DNA of 64,000 nt, taken from assembly GCF_002959775.1 (NCBI RefSeq), contig NZ_PPCX01000004.1, positions 1 to 64,000 on the forward strand, in the 5' to 3' direction. Numbering within the stretch: the stretch's first letter is position 1; every line of letters starts with the position of its first letter. The notes below the pieces were generated by a model. The model had not been told where the DNA came from. It saw only the letters and a program-made list of their open reading frames with translations, and did not search any database. Source of the DNA: Veillonella rogosae JCM 15642 (GTDB lineage: Bacteria; Bacillota; Negativicutes; Veillonellales; Veillonellaceae). Below are positions 18,172-25,038 of the stretch, piece after piece. The position numbers were made by a program, and so were the translations under genes.

Positions 18172-18828
18172 TTAGTGAAAGCTTGGTTTGTCGTAGTGTG
18201 TACCGGGCTCACCTACGCCAATACTGGTGCGGTGGAACGGAGTTTCATCCTCTACATGTAAAATATCGAAAATGGCTTTTACAACGGCTTCGCGTGTCAC
18301 TTGAGCATCGTTAAATTGAGCCCCTTCAGGGATGAGCTCGTAATTTGTATTTTCCGGATCATTGTAGAGCCAGGTGAGGCGCAAGATTGTGTAGTTTAAG
18401 TTGGATTCGCGCAATACATTGCGTGCTTGGCGTTCGCCTTGTACATAGCTAATCGGTAAGTTGTCGAAGGTCCATTTTTCAAGTGCTGCAGGAAATTCAC
18501 CAGAAAGACCAGCCATGGAAAGGCCAATAACGCGGCGTACATTTTTGCGACTCAATGCTTTCACGATGGATGCCATATCACTACCAGCCTCCATGGCACC
18601 TACGAAAACAATTTCAGCGTTTGTTACAGCTTGTTCTAATTTTGCAGGATTTTGGAAGGAGCCCTCGATGACAGTCACTCGTTCATGTTCCAAGATTTCA
18701 GGATGTAAACGCGTGGATAATTGGCGACCATATAATGTAAGGTGCATGTCTGTATATGTTAATAATGTAGCAGTTAACTTCTGTGCAATCTGGCCAGCGG
18801 CCCCTAAAATAGTAATATATTTGTACAT
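18172..18828 (-). CDS. NAD(P)-binding (NmrA/SDR-like) protein
   Basis: A 218-residue atypical short-chain dehydrogenase fold. The dinucleotide-binding motif is ILGAAGQIAQKL near residues 7-18, with LYGRQ in the position that binds the adenosine ribose. The strands EIVFVGAMEAG and RVIGLSMAGLSG follow, and the C-terminal half has YTILRLTWLYND. Such proteins act as NAD(P)H-dependent reductases or redox sensors. The substrate is unknown. The gene is monocistronic, with an AGGAGG site and its own terminator. Confidence 0.8.
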   Translation of the reverse strand: MYKYITILGAAGQIAQKLTATLLTYTDMHLTLYGRQLSTRLHPEILEHERVTVIEGSFQNPAKLEQAVTNAEIVFVGAMEAGSDMASIVKALSRKNVRRVIGLSMAGLSGEFPAALEKWTFDNLPISYVQGERQARNVLRESNLNYTILRLTWLYNDPENTNYELIPEGAQFNDAQVTREAVVKAIFDILHVEDETPFHRTSIGVGEPGTHYDKPSFH

Positions 18829-18956
18829 ATAGACCTCCTATGTCCCGGGCATAAGTATTTACAGGCATTATATCACAATTATATGACGGGAAAGTGAGAA
18901 TATAATTTACATTATGATCGTAAAAGTTCGATTAATGAGCCGTAAAATAAAGTTAG

Positions 18957-18975
18957 ATGTAGTATAATACTACAT
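18957..18975 (+). promoter_or_regulatory. Perfect palindrome over a TATAAT box
   Basis: ATGTAGTAT-A-ATACTACAT is a perfect 9-bp inverted repeat around one base, and it contains TATAAT at 18963-18968. No good -35 box is visible. It is placed to autoregulate the small gene that starts 66 bases downstream. Confidence 0.55.
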
Positions 18976-19041
18976 AAGAAGAGCCAATTGAAAGTAATCA
19001 TTTATGATATAAATTTAAATGGTAAAGGAAGATATGTAATT

Positions 19042-19173
19042 ATGGAAATTCAAGATCATGAACGTATAATGGCTACGATAAAACTTATGAGCGCTTTAGA
19101 GACCGGTCGTAAATCTGGTGAAGAACAAGGGTGGATTTCACCAGAAGAACTAAAGTGTGAATTTGGGATTTGA
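19042..19173 (+). CDS. Small antitoxin-like protein (43 aa)
   Basis: The ATG at 19042 has AAAGGAAGA at 19024-19032 as ribosome binding site. A TTG at 18988 would add 18 residues but has no good site. The 43 residues are highly charged and end in SGEEQGWISPEELKCEFGI, which resembles the C-terminal tail of type II antitoxins (RelB/Phd-like). There is no DNA-binding N-terminal domain of normal length and no toxin gene beside it, so it may be an orphan, a remnant, or a small regulator of the downstream array. A palindrome overlies its presumed -10 box. The function is not known. Confidence 0.5.
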   Translation: MEIQDHERIMATIKLMSALETGRKSGEEQGWISPEELKCEFGI

Positions 19174-19257
19174 AAGTGGTTTATAAAAACCACTTGACAT
19201 GAAAATCTGAAAGTGTTAGAATAAAACCAAGATAAAGCTCCCGAGTATGGGAGCAAA
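19174..19257 (+). promoter_or_regulatory. Operator-promoter-hairpin unit 1
   Basis: A perfect 9-bp-arm palindrome AAGTGGTTT-ATAA-AAACCACTT (19174-19195) runs into TTGACA at 19194-19199. A 17-bp spacer leads to TAGAAT at 19217-19222, which overlaps a second half-type operator (ending AAAACCA at 19229). A hairpin GCTCCC-GAGTAT-GGGAGC (19236-19253) and an A7 run follow. The promoter is near consensus. The operator should block the -35 box when bound. Confidence 0.75.
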
Positions 19258-19276
19258 AAAACAATTACAATAAAAT

Positions 19277-19292
19277 TGGTTTATTAAAACCA
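19277..19292 (+). promoter_or_regulatory. Operator copy (GGTTT-N4-AAACC family)
   Basis: TGGTTTATTAAAACCA is a near-perfect palindrome and the third match to the array motif. It sits immediately upstream of the AAGGAGGAGGT ribosome binding site of the 16-residue peptide gene. Confidence 0.65.
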
Positions 19293-19315
19293 GAATAAGG
19301 AGGAGGTAGAATATA

Positions 19316-19366
19316 TTGCTATTTTATTTTTTGATATTTATAATTTGGTTTAAAGAAACCGTTTGA
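19316..19366 (+). CDS. Hydrophobic 16-residue peptide, leader or toxin-like
   Basis: A very strong ribosome binding site, AAGGAGGAGGT (19297-19307), is followed at 9 bases by TTG, then 15 codons and TGA. The peptide reads MLFYFLIFIIWFKETV: a hydrophobic run with a charged tail, as in type I toxins or leader peptides. Its last codons overlap an operator (19347-19360), and its stop codon lies within the TTGACA of the next promoter. Translation is supported only by the site strength and spacing. It could instead be a leader whose translation affects the downstream hairpin. Confidence 0.4.
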   Translation: MLFYFLIFIIWFKETV

Positions 19367-19423
19367 CAGAACGGTATAAAAATGGTATTATTAAACCAAG
19401 TTAGAGCTCCTGGATTCCAGGAG
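19347..19423 (+). promoter_or_regulatory. Operator-promoter-hairpin unit 2
   Basis: Operator GGTTTAAAGAAACC (19347-19360) is followed by TTGACA (19363-19368), a 17-bp spacer and TATTAT (19386-19391), which is embedded in another operator TGGTATTATTAAACCA (19383-19398). A hairpin CTCCTGG-ATT-CCAGGAG (19407-19423) follows. Its 3' arm holds a GGAG, 9 bases before an ATG with only three codons. The layout repeats unit 1. Confidence 0.75.
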
Positions 19424-19446
19424 TAAAAAAATATGGATTTATAAAA

Positions 19447-19489
19447 TGGTATGTTTAAACCAAATAAAATGCTCCTATATAAAAGGGGC
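19447..19489 (+). promoter_or_regulatory. Operator-hairpin unit 3 (degenerate, no -35)
   Basis: Operator TGGTATGTTTAAACCA (19447-19462) is followed by AAATAAAAT and a hairpin GCTCC-TATATAAAA-GGGGC (19471-19489). It matches units 1 and 2 from the -10 position onward, but no TTGACA-like box is present 17 bases upstream. Confidence 0.55.
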
Positions 19490-19513
19490 GAAATTTTTAC
19501 AGTGATTTATAAC

Positions 19514-19537
19514 GGTTTATAAAAACCAGAATGGAGG
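19514..19537 (+). promoter_or_regulatory. Operator directly before the ribosome binding site of the pseudo-methyltransferase
   Basis: GGTTTATAAAAACC at 19514-19527 is identical in sequence to the core of the first operator. GGAGG follows at 19533-19537. A protein bound here would block a transcript coming from any of the upstream promoters. Confidence 0.65.
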
Positions 19538-19542
19538 ATCTT

Positions 19543-21291
19543 TTGAAAAAGACACTTATGAATTTGAAAAAAATGTATTTTAATTCTCAAGACAAAGTAA
19601 GAGAATTTAAACGTGATTGGGATGATGTTCGTTTTACAAATGGTCGTAAAAGACATGATATTAATGTTACGGCTGCATTGATTTATCTTTACAAACATTA
19701 TGATATGGATTTTGGTTCATTAGATAATTTTTTAGGCTCTGGTAAAATTAATAATCCAGGATTTCAAAATACAATGAAAGCATATATCCATGAGGAATAT
19801 ATACGAAAATTTATTAGTCATAATGCACACTATGTGGATGATTTCTTATTAGGTATAGCATTATTCTATGATGAGCAAAAGCTATATCGAGAGGATGGAG
19901 CAAGAGAAGATAATGAGTCTCTCAATAATTTATTAGAGGAACTGGTAGATTGTAATAGTCTTAAGGAATGCTCTTTCTTACAAGGTAATGCAAATCCAGG
20001 TCGTATATTAGTAGATATGGCAAGTAGAATGCCTTCACTTAACTATACTGCATATGCAATACACCCTGACTTAATGGTTGTTTTACAATTACGATTGTTA
20101 TTGCTTCAAATAATTCAACAAGATATGAAGTCAGGTGGGGTTATTCAGCCTAAAGATATTGTTGAAAATCAATTATTTGATCGAATTTTAACAATGCCTC
20201 TTTGGCGACCTTCCTCTAAGGCTATGGAGTACTTTCCAGAAAGAACATCCTTATCAAAATTAGATGTTCCAGAATCTAAGATTGCTGATGGTGAGTGGCA
20301 TGAAATTCTCTTTAATCTCAGTTTGCTAGATCGAAATGGTAAAATGGTAACTTTGATTACTAACTCAACATTAGCGAATAATCTCAGTGTAAAAACAAGA
20401 CAAGCATTAGTTGAGAAGGGCTATATTGAAAGTATTATTGAACTTCCAGATCGTTTGCTTGAGAATACAGGCATTGAGTTATATGCAGTCGTATTATCAT
20501 ATGGCAATAAAGGTGTTAAATTCTTAGATGCAAGTCAAGCCTATACAGAGCAGCGTCGTAGAAAAGACATAGAGGTAGCTACAGTACTAGAAGACTTGGC
20601 TAATCCCGAGATTTGTAGATTTGAAAGTATCGAATCTATTGCAAGAGAAGGTTATAATTTATTACCTAAACGATACACCTTAAAAACTAATGTTATTGAT
20701 GGTATACCTTTAGGAGAAATCTGTAATATTAGTCGGGGTCTAGTCATTTCTTCTAAAGAATTAGATGATTTTGTTACAGATGTAGATACAGGTGTTCGTT
20801 ATTTATACACAAAAGATGCTGATGGTGATGCTGTAGATTATTCACAAAGCCCATTCATTGATGTGGAAAAACTTAAAAGAAAGTTTACGCTTTTAGATAA
20901 TGATACTTGGCTATTGGGGAGAACATCACCATTTAGATCTAACATGCTATATGTTGAAGGTAATGATAAATTGATTGCCAATGGCAACCAATTCTCTATT
21001 ACTATCTTGCCAAAATATAAAAATCAATATTTGCTTCCATACTTAGCACTTTATTTCAATAGTAAGGCGGGTCGTGAACAAATAGAACGATTTGCAGTAG
21101 GTCAATTAATTAAGTCTTTATCTCTCAAAGATTTGAAAACTCTGCAGATTCCAAAAGTTTCTATTGAAAGGCAAAGAGAAGTTGTCAATCGTATACAAAT
21201 GATAGAAACTCAAATCAAAACAATAAAAGAAGAACTAAAAACATTGAACGGACAAAAAGAATTAATTGTAGAGGAGGAATTCAATTGGTAA
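19543..21291 (+). CDS. Pseudo-N6-methyltransferase (HsdM-like) fused to a half HsdS specificity domain
   Basis: About 582 residues (586 if counted from an ATG at 19531, the numbering used here). The TTG at 19543 is preferred because GGAGG lies 5 bases before it. Residues 90-340 follow the HsdM fold, including an IHPDLMVVLQLRLLLL segment like the Q-E-x-N-P helix, WHEILFNLSLLDRNGKMVTL and an IIELPDRLLENTGI segment. However, motif I DPACGSGG is replaced by QGNANPGR (151-158) and the catalytic NPPF by MPLW (222-225). Catalysis is therefore not expected. From about 390 there is one HsdS-type target recognition domain plus a C-terminal coiled coil. It overlaps the next gene by 7 bases. It may act as a DNA-binding sensor or regulator. 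Confidence 0.75.
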   Translation: MKKTLMNLKKMYFNSQDKVREFKRDWDDVRFTNGRKRHDINVTAALIYLYKHYDMDFGSLDNFLGSGKINNPGFQNTMKAYIHEEYIRKFISHNAHYVDDFLLGIALFYDEQKLYREDGAREDNESLNNLLEELVDCNSLKECSFLQGNANPGRILVDMASRMPSLNYTAYAIHPDLMVVLQLRLLLLQIIQQDMKSGGVIQPKDIVENQLFDRILTMPLWRPSSKAMEYFPERTSLSKLDVPESKIADGEWHEILFNLSLLDRNGKMVTLITNSTLANNLSVKTRQALVEKGYIESIIELPDRLLENTGIELYAVVLSYGNKGVKFLDASQAYTEQRRRKDIEVATVLEDLANPEICRFESIESIAREGYNLLPKRYTLKTNVIDGIPLGEICNISRGLVISSKELDDFVTDVDTGVRYLYTKDADGDAVDYSQSPFIDVEKLKRKFTLLDNDTWLLGRTSPFRSNMLYVEGNDKLIANGNQFSITILPKYKNQYLLPYLALYFNSKAGREQIERFAVGQLIKSLSLKDLKTLQIPKVSIERQREVVNRIQMIETQIKTIKEELKTLNGQKELIVEEEFNW

Positions 21292-21815
21292 CACATGTTA
21301 ATATCATGAATGATGCATCCTTATTGGGTGAAGCGATTAAATACTTTACAGAAGAACTTACACAAGCTTTTAAAAACAATAACTTAAAAACTGTTTTAAC
21401 AAAATATCACTATCCAGATTTAACACCATCTATGGTTGATGATTCTATTGGCTCTCCGGACGGAAAAATCCTTATCATCGGTGAAACGAATTGCAAGGTA
21501 AAGGATCTCCAAGGCATCTTTAATGCAATGGGATTAAGAGGCCGAGTAGAATGCCATACTGATTACGAAGATATTCAACGTTATCAGTTTAATAACCTTA
21601 TGTATAACAATAAATATAGACTGATCATAGTTGGACCAATGCCACATTCTACTTATGGCAAGGATGAATTCAGTAGTGTTATTAATCGAATGGAAAATAC
21701 AGAGGGATTCCCTTGTGTAAGACGAGCTACTGCTAATGGTAGCTTGAAGATTACAAAAACCAACATTAAACAAATTCTTCGAGAAGAATTGGAATCTGGA
21801 TTTTTGGCTGCATAG
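21285..21815 (+). CDS. Small Rossmann-like protein, partner of the pseudo-methyltransferase
   Basis: A 176-residue protein starting at TTG 21285 behind GAGGAGG, overlapping the previous gene by 7 bases. An N-terminal helical part (residues 1-55) is followed by an alpha/beta domain: KILIIGETNCKVKDLQGIF at about 62-80, YRLIIVGPMPHSTYGKDEF near 115-133, and FPCVRRATANGSLKI near 143-157. The order of strands and the final VRR-SL segment resemble DUF2325-like domains, but this is a weak resemblance and no residue assigns a reaction. Cotranslation with the pseudo-methyltransferase suggests a complex. Confidence 0.6.
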   Translation: MVTHVNIMNDASLLGEAIKYFTEELTQAFKNNNLKTVLTKYHYPDLTPSMVDDSIGSPDGKILIIGETNCKVKDLQGIFNAMGLRGRVECHTDYEDIQRYQFNNLMYNNKYRLIIVGPMPHSTYGKDEFSSVINRMENTEGFPCVRRATANGSLKITKTNIKQILREELESGFLAA

Positions 21816-21881
21816 CATAGTCTCTAGAGTCCATAACTAGTAACTATCTTTATAATGGTATAATATTGATATAAAATAGGT

Positions 21882-21943
21882 AAAAATACATGTTTTAAAG
21901 TCATATATTGGTATTAAAACTTTATATGACTTTGCATGTATTA
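21882..21943 (+). other. Nested hairpin in the gap before hsdM
   Basis: AATACATG and CATGTATT form an outer stem and AAGTCATATA with TATATGACTT an inner stem, around an A/T-rich loop. It ends 24 bases before hsdM. It may be a terminator for the upstream pair or an hsdM leader. A TATAAT lies at about 21859. Confidence 0.5.
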
Positions 21944-21966
21944 TTGATAATGTAAGGGTTGAAACG

Positions 21967-23817
21967 ATGATTAATATACGAAAGCTAGAGAACGAATTAT
22001 GGGAAGCTGCAGATGCATTACGTGCAGGCTCTAAACTAACGTCAAATCAATATTGTATGCCTGTTTTAGGTCTTATCTTCTTACGCTATGCGTATAGTCG
22101 TTTTAAACTTGTTGAGGCTGAAATTTTAAAAGATAGACCTATGCGTAATGGTCGCGTTATGCCTGTAGAAGCTAGTGACTTTAAGGCTAAAAGTGCCCTT
22201 TATTTACCAGTAGAAGCACAATATGACTATCTTCTTAATTTGCCAGAGGATATCAAAGGTGCAACTTTAACTAGTAAAGATGGTCAAGTTATGACTAGCC
22301 TTGGTGAAGTAGTCAATAATGCCATGGCTTTAATCGAAGAGCAAAGTACACAACTTACAGGGATATTGCCTAAGAATTATACAGACTTTTCAGACGAACT
22401 ATTAGCCGAAATCCTTCGTATCTTTAATAACTCTGCCCTTGATGAAGTAGGTGGAGATATCATTGGGCGAATCTATGAGTATTTCTTAAACAAATTTGCT
22501 AAGAACATTGCTTCCGATGATGGTGTATTCTTTACGCCTAAATCTCTAGTTAAGATGATTGTTAATGTTCTTGAGCCAATTCATGGTACGCTATTTGACC
22601 CTGCCTGCGGATCTGGTGGTATGTTCATTCAATCTGGTGACTTTGTTAATTCTCATGGCATGAATGCAAATAGTGCGATGACATTTTATGGTCAAGAAAA
22701 GGTAGAGTATAACGCTCAACTTTGTTTAATGAATATGGCCGTTCATGGTTTAACTGGTGTTATTAAATCAGGTGATGAAGGCAATAGCTTTTACAATGAT
22801 GCTCATCAATTAGATGGTCGCTGTGACTATATTATGGCTAATCCTCCATTTAATGTAGATAAAGTTAAATCTGAATCTACACAGGCTGCGGGACGTTTGC
22901 CATTTGGTATGCCTGGTATTAATAAAAATAAGGAGATTGGTAATGCCAATTATCTTTGGATTTCTTATTTTTATAGCTATCTAAATGATACAGGTCGTGC
23001 TGGTTTCGTTATGGCGTCCTCTGCTACGGATAGTCAAGGTAAGGATAAGGATATTCGTGAAAGCCTAGTTAAAACTGGTGCTGTCGATGTAATGGTGAGC
23101 GTTGGTAATAACTTCTTCTATACAAAATCCTTGCCATGTTCCTTATGGTTCTTTGATAAAGCAAAACCAGAGTCCATAAAAGATAAGGTACTATTTATTG
23201 ATGCCCGTAATTACTATACAGTTGTTGATCGTACATTAAACGAATGGACAGAATGGCAATTAAAGAATTTAAATGCTATCGTTTGGCTCTATCGTGGGGA
23301 AGTTGAGAAATATACAGAACTGCTTAATGAATATCGCCAAGTATTAGGTGATGATAAAACCTTTGCTGAACATATAGAGACTCTTTCTGAACAAGTGAAA
23401 GCTATTGAGGTAGAAGGTAAACAAGCTGTTGCTGATGCGGGTCGAGGTAAAGGCAAAAAAGTTCAACAAGAATACGATGAAAAGGTAGAAGCTATTAAAG
23501 CAACATTAACCATTGCTCAAGAAGCTCAATGGTTATATGAAAAATTTGGCGATGGTGAATATCTAGACGTCCCAGGTTTATGTAAGGTTGCGTATATCAC
23601 AAATGAAGCTAAAGGTGACAATGAGGGTGTAAGCATCGAAGATAAAGGGTGGTCCCTCACACCAGGTGCTTATGTTGGTGTAGCCCCTGTAGAAGATGAT
23701 GGTGTTAACTTTGAAGAACGCATGGCTGAAATACATGAAGAACTATTAGTATTACAACGAGAAGCTAATATACTCATGGAAACTATCTCTAAAAATATGA
23801 AGGAGATGGGGTTATGA
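21967..23817 (+). CDS. hsdM: Type I restriction-modification system, methyltransferase subunit
   Basis: A 616-residue N6-adenine methyltransferase subunit. The N-terminal helical domain includes WEAADALRAGSKLTSNQY. Motif I DPACGSGG is at 211-218 and the catalytic NPPF at 292-295, so it should be active, unlike the related protein upstream. A long C-terminal part with charged helices is typical of this group. It overlaps hsdS by 4 bases (ATGA), giving coupled translation of the M and S subunits. Confidence 0.95.
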   Translation: MINIRKLENELWEAADALRAGSKLTSNQYCMPVLGLIFLRYAYSRFKLVEAEILKDRPMRNGRVMPVEASDFKAKSALYLPVEAQYDYLLNLPEDIKGATLTSKDGQVMTSLGEVVNNAMALIEEQSTQLTGILPKNYTDFSDELLAEILRIFNNSALDEVGGDIIGRIYEYFLNKFAKNIASDDGVFFTPKSLVKMIVNVLEPIHGTLFDPACGSGGMFIQSGDFVNSHGMNANSAMTFYGQEKVEYNAQLCLMNMAVHGLTGVIKSGDEGNSFYNDAHQLDGRCDYIMANPPFNVDKVKSESTQAAGRLPFGMPGINKNKEIGNANYLWISYFYSYLNDTGRAGFVMASSATDSQGKDKDIRESLVKTGAVDVMVSVGNNFFYTKSLPCSLWFFDKAKPESIKDKVLFIDARNYYTVVDRTLNEWTEWQLKNLNAIVWLYRGEVEKYTELLNEYRQVLGDDKTFAEHIETLSEQVKAIEVEGKQAVADAGRGKGKKVQQEYDEKVEAIKATLTIAQEAQWLYEKFGDGEYLDVPGLCKVAYITNEAKGDNEGVSIEDKGWSLTPGAYVGVAPVEDDGVNFEERMAEIHEELLVLQREANILMETISKNMKEMGL

Positions 23818-25025
23818 GTTGGAAAAAAGTTAAGTTTGGTTCACTGTATAAAATTGACTCTAGAAATGGCCTAACAAAACCCAGTAAGGTGCGTGGTGAA
23901 GGTTATAAAATGATTAATATGGGTGAATTATTTTCTTACGATCGAATTTATGATATACCAATGGAATTGGTTCCTTTGACAGATTCGGAAAAGATTAATG
24001 CAAAGGTTGAGGTTGGTGATCTACTATTTGCTAGACAGTCTTTAGTTTTAGAAGGGGCCGGAAAATGTAGTATTATAATGGAAACATCTGATTTAACGGT
24101 GTTTGAATCTCATATTATACGTGTTCGATTGAAATCAGAGGAGAATCCACTTTTTTACTATTATTATTTTAAATCACCGTTATCTCCAGTTTCAACTATT
24201 GTTAGTCAATGTGCACAGGCAGGTATTCGAGGGAGTGATTTATCAAATTTAGAAGTGATATGTCCTAGTAGAGACATACAAGATAAGATTGTTGATATAC
24301 TATCAGCTTATGATAACCTCATTGAAAACAACCAAAAGCAAATCAAGCTCCTTGAGGAGGCTGCACAGCGTTTATATAAAGAATGGTTTATAGATTTACG
24401 ATTTCCTGGGTATGAAAATGTGGAAATTGTAGATGGGGTTCCAGAAGGTTGGCAGTATAAAAAGGTATCATCATTTGGATCGGTTATTACAGGTAAAACA
24501 CCTTCTACAGCGAAAAGTCAATATTATGGTGGTGAAGTACCTTTTATTAAAATACCAGATATGCATAAAGGTATTTTTCCTTTAGTGACAGAAGTTACGC
24601 TATCATTAGAAGGTGCAAAATCTCAAAAAAATAAATTTATACCTAAAAATAGTATTATGGTGTCTTGTATTGCTACAGTTGGTCTTGTAAATATTTCTAT
24701 AGAAGATTGTCAGACTAATCAACAAATTAACTCTATAGTTTTAGCTGATGAAAGGTCTTTATATTATCTATATTTTGCTATGAAGGATTTGAAATCTTTG
24801 TTAGATGGTGTTGGTAGTAATGGGGCCACTATGACAAATGTTAATAAGGAGAAGTTTAGCAATTTATCAATTTTATGCCCTAATACTTTATTACTAGAAA
24901 AGTATTATGAATATAGCAAGCCATTGTTTGATAAAATACTTAATTTAAGTAAAAATATAAATTGTTTAACTGAAGCCCGCGATCGTTTACTCCCTAAGCT
25001 TATGAGTGGGGAAATAGAGGTGTAA
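23814..25025 (+). CDS. hsdS: Type I restriction-modification system, specificity subunit
   Basis: A 403-residue subunit with the usual two target recognition domains (about residues 1-150 and 205-360). Each is followed by a conserved helical spacer, IVDILSAYDNLIENNQKQIKLLEEAAQRLY near 160-190, and a shorter C-terminal helix ending RDRLLPKLMSGEIEV. The second recognition domain is markedly A/T rich. There is a single full-length hsdS and no inverted second copy in the window, so shuffling by inversion is not evident here. The recognition sequence cannot be deduced. Confidence 0.93.
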   Translation: MSWKKVKFGSLYKIDSRNGLTKPSKVRGEGYKMINMGELFSYDRIYDIPMELVPLTDSEKINAKVEVGDLLFARQSLVLEGAGKCSIIMETSDLTVFESHIIRVRLKSEENPLFYYYYFKSPLSPVSTIVSQCAQAGIRGSDLSNLEVICPSRDIQDKIVDILSAYDNLIENNQKQIKLLEEAAQRLYKEWFIDLRFPGYENVEIVDGVPEGWQYKKVSSFGSVITGKTPSTAKSQYYGGEVPFIKIPDMHKGIFPLVTEVTLSLEGAKSQKNKFIPKNSIMVSCIATVGLVNISIEDCQTNQQINSIVLADERSLYYLYFAMKDLKSLLDGVGSNGATMTNVNKEKFSNLSILCPNTLLLEKYYEYSKPLFDKILNLSKNINCLTEARDRLLPKLMSGEIEV

Positions 25026-25038
25026 AGGAGGTGTTCCT

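Noticed and set aside
19174-19537. Type III toxin-antitoxin RNA repeats
   Set aside because: Type III antitoxin repeats are short, head-to-tail and followed by a toxin gene of the ToxN kind. Here the units are unevenly spaced, each has its own promoter features, and the next gene is a methylase-like protein.
19174-19537. CRISPR array
   Set aside because: Repeated motif is only about 14 bp, spacing is uneven, the motifs overlap promoter boxes, and no cas genes are present.
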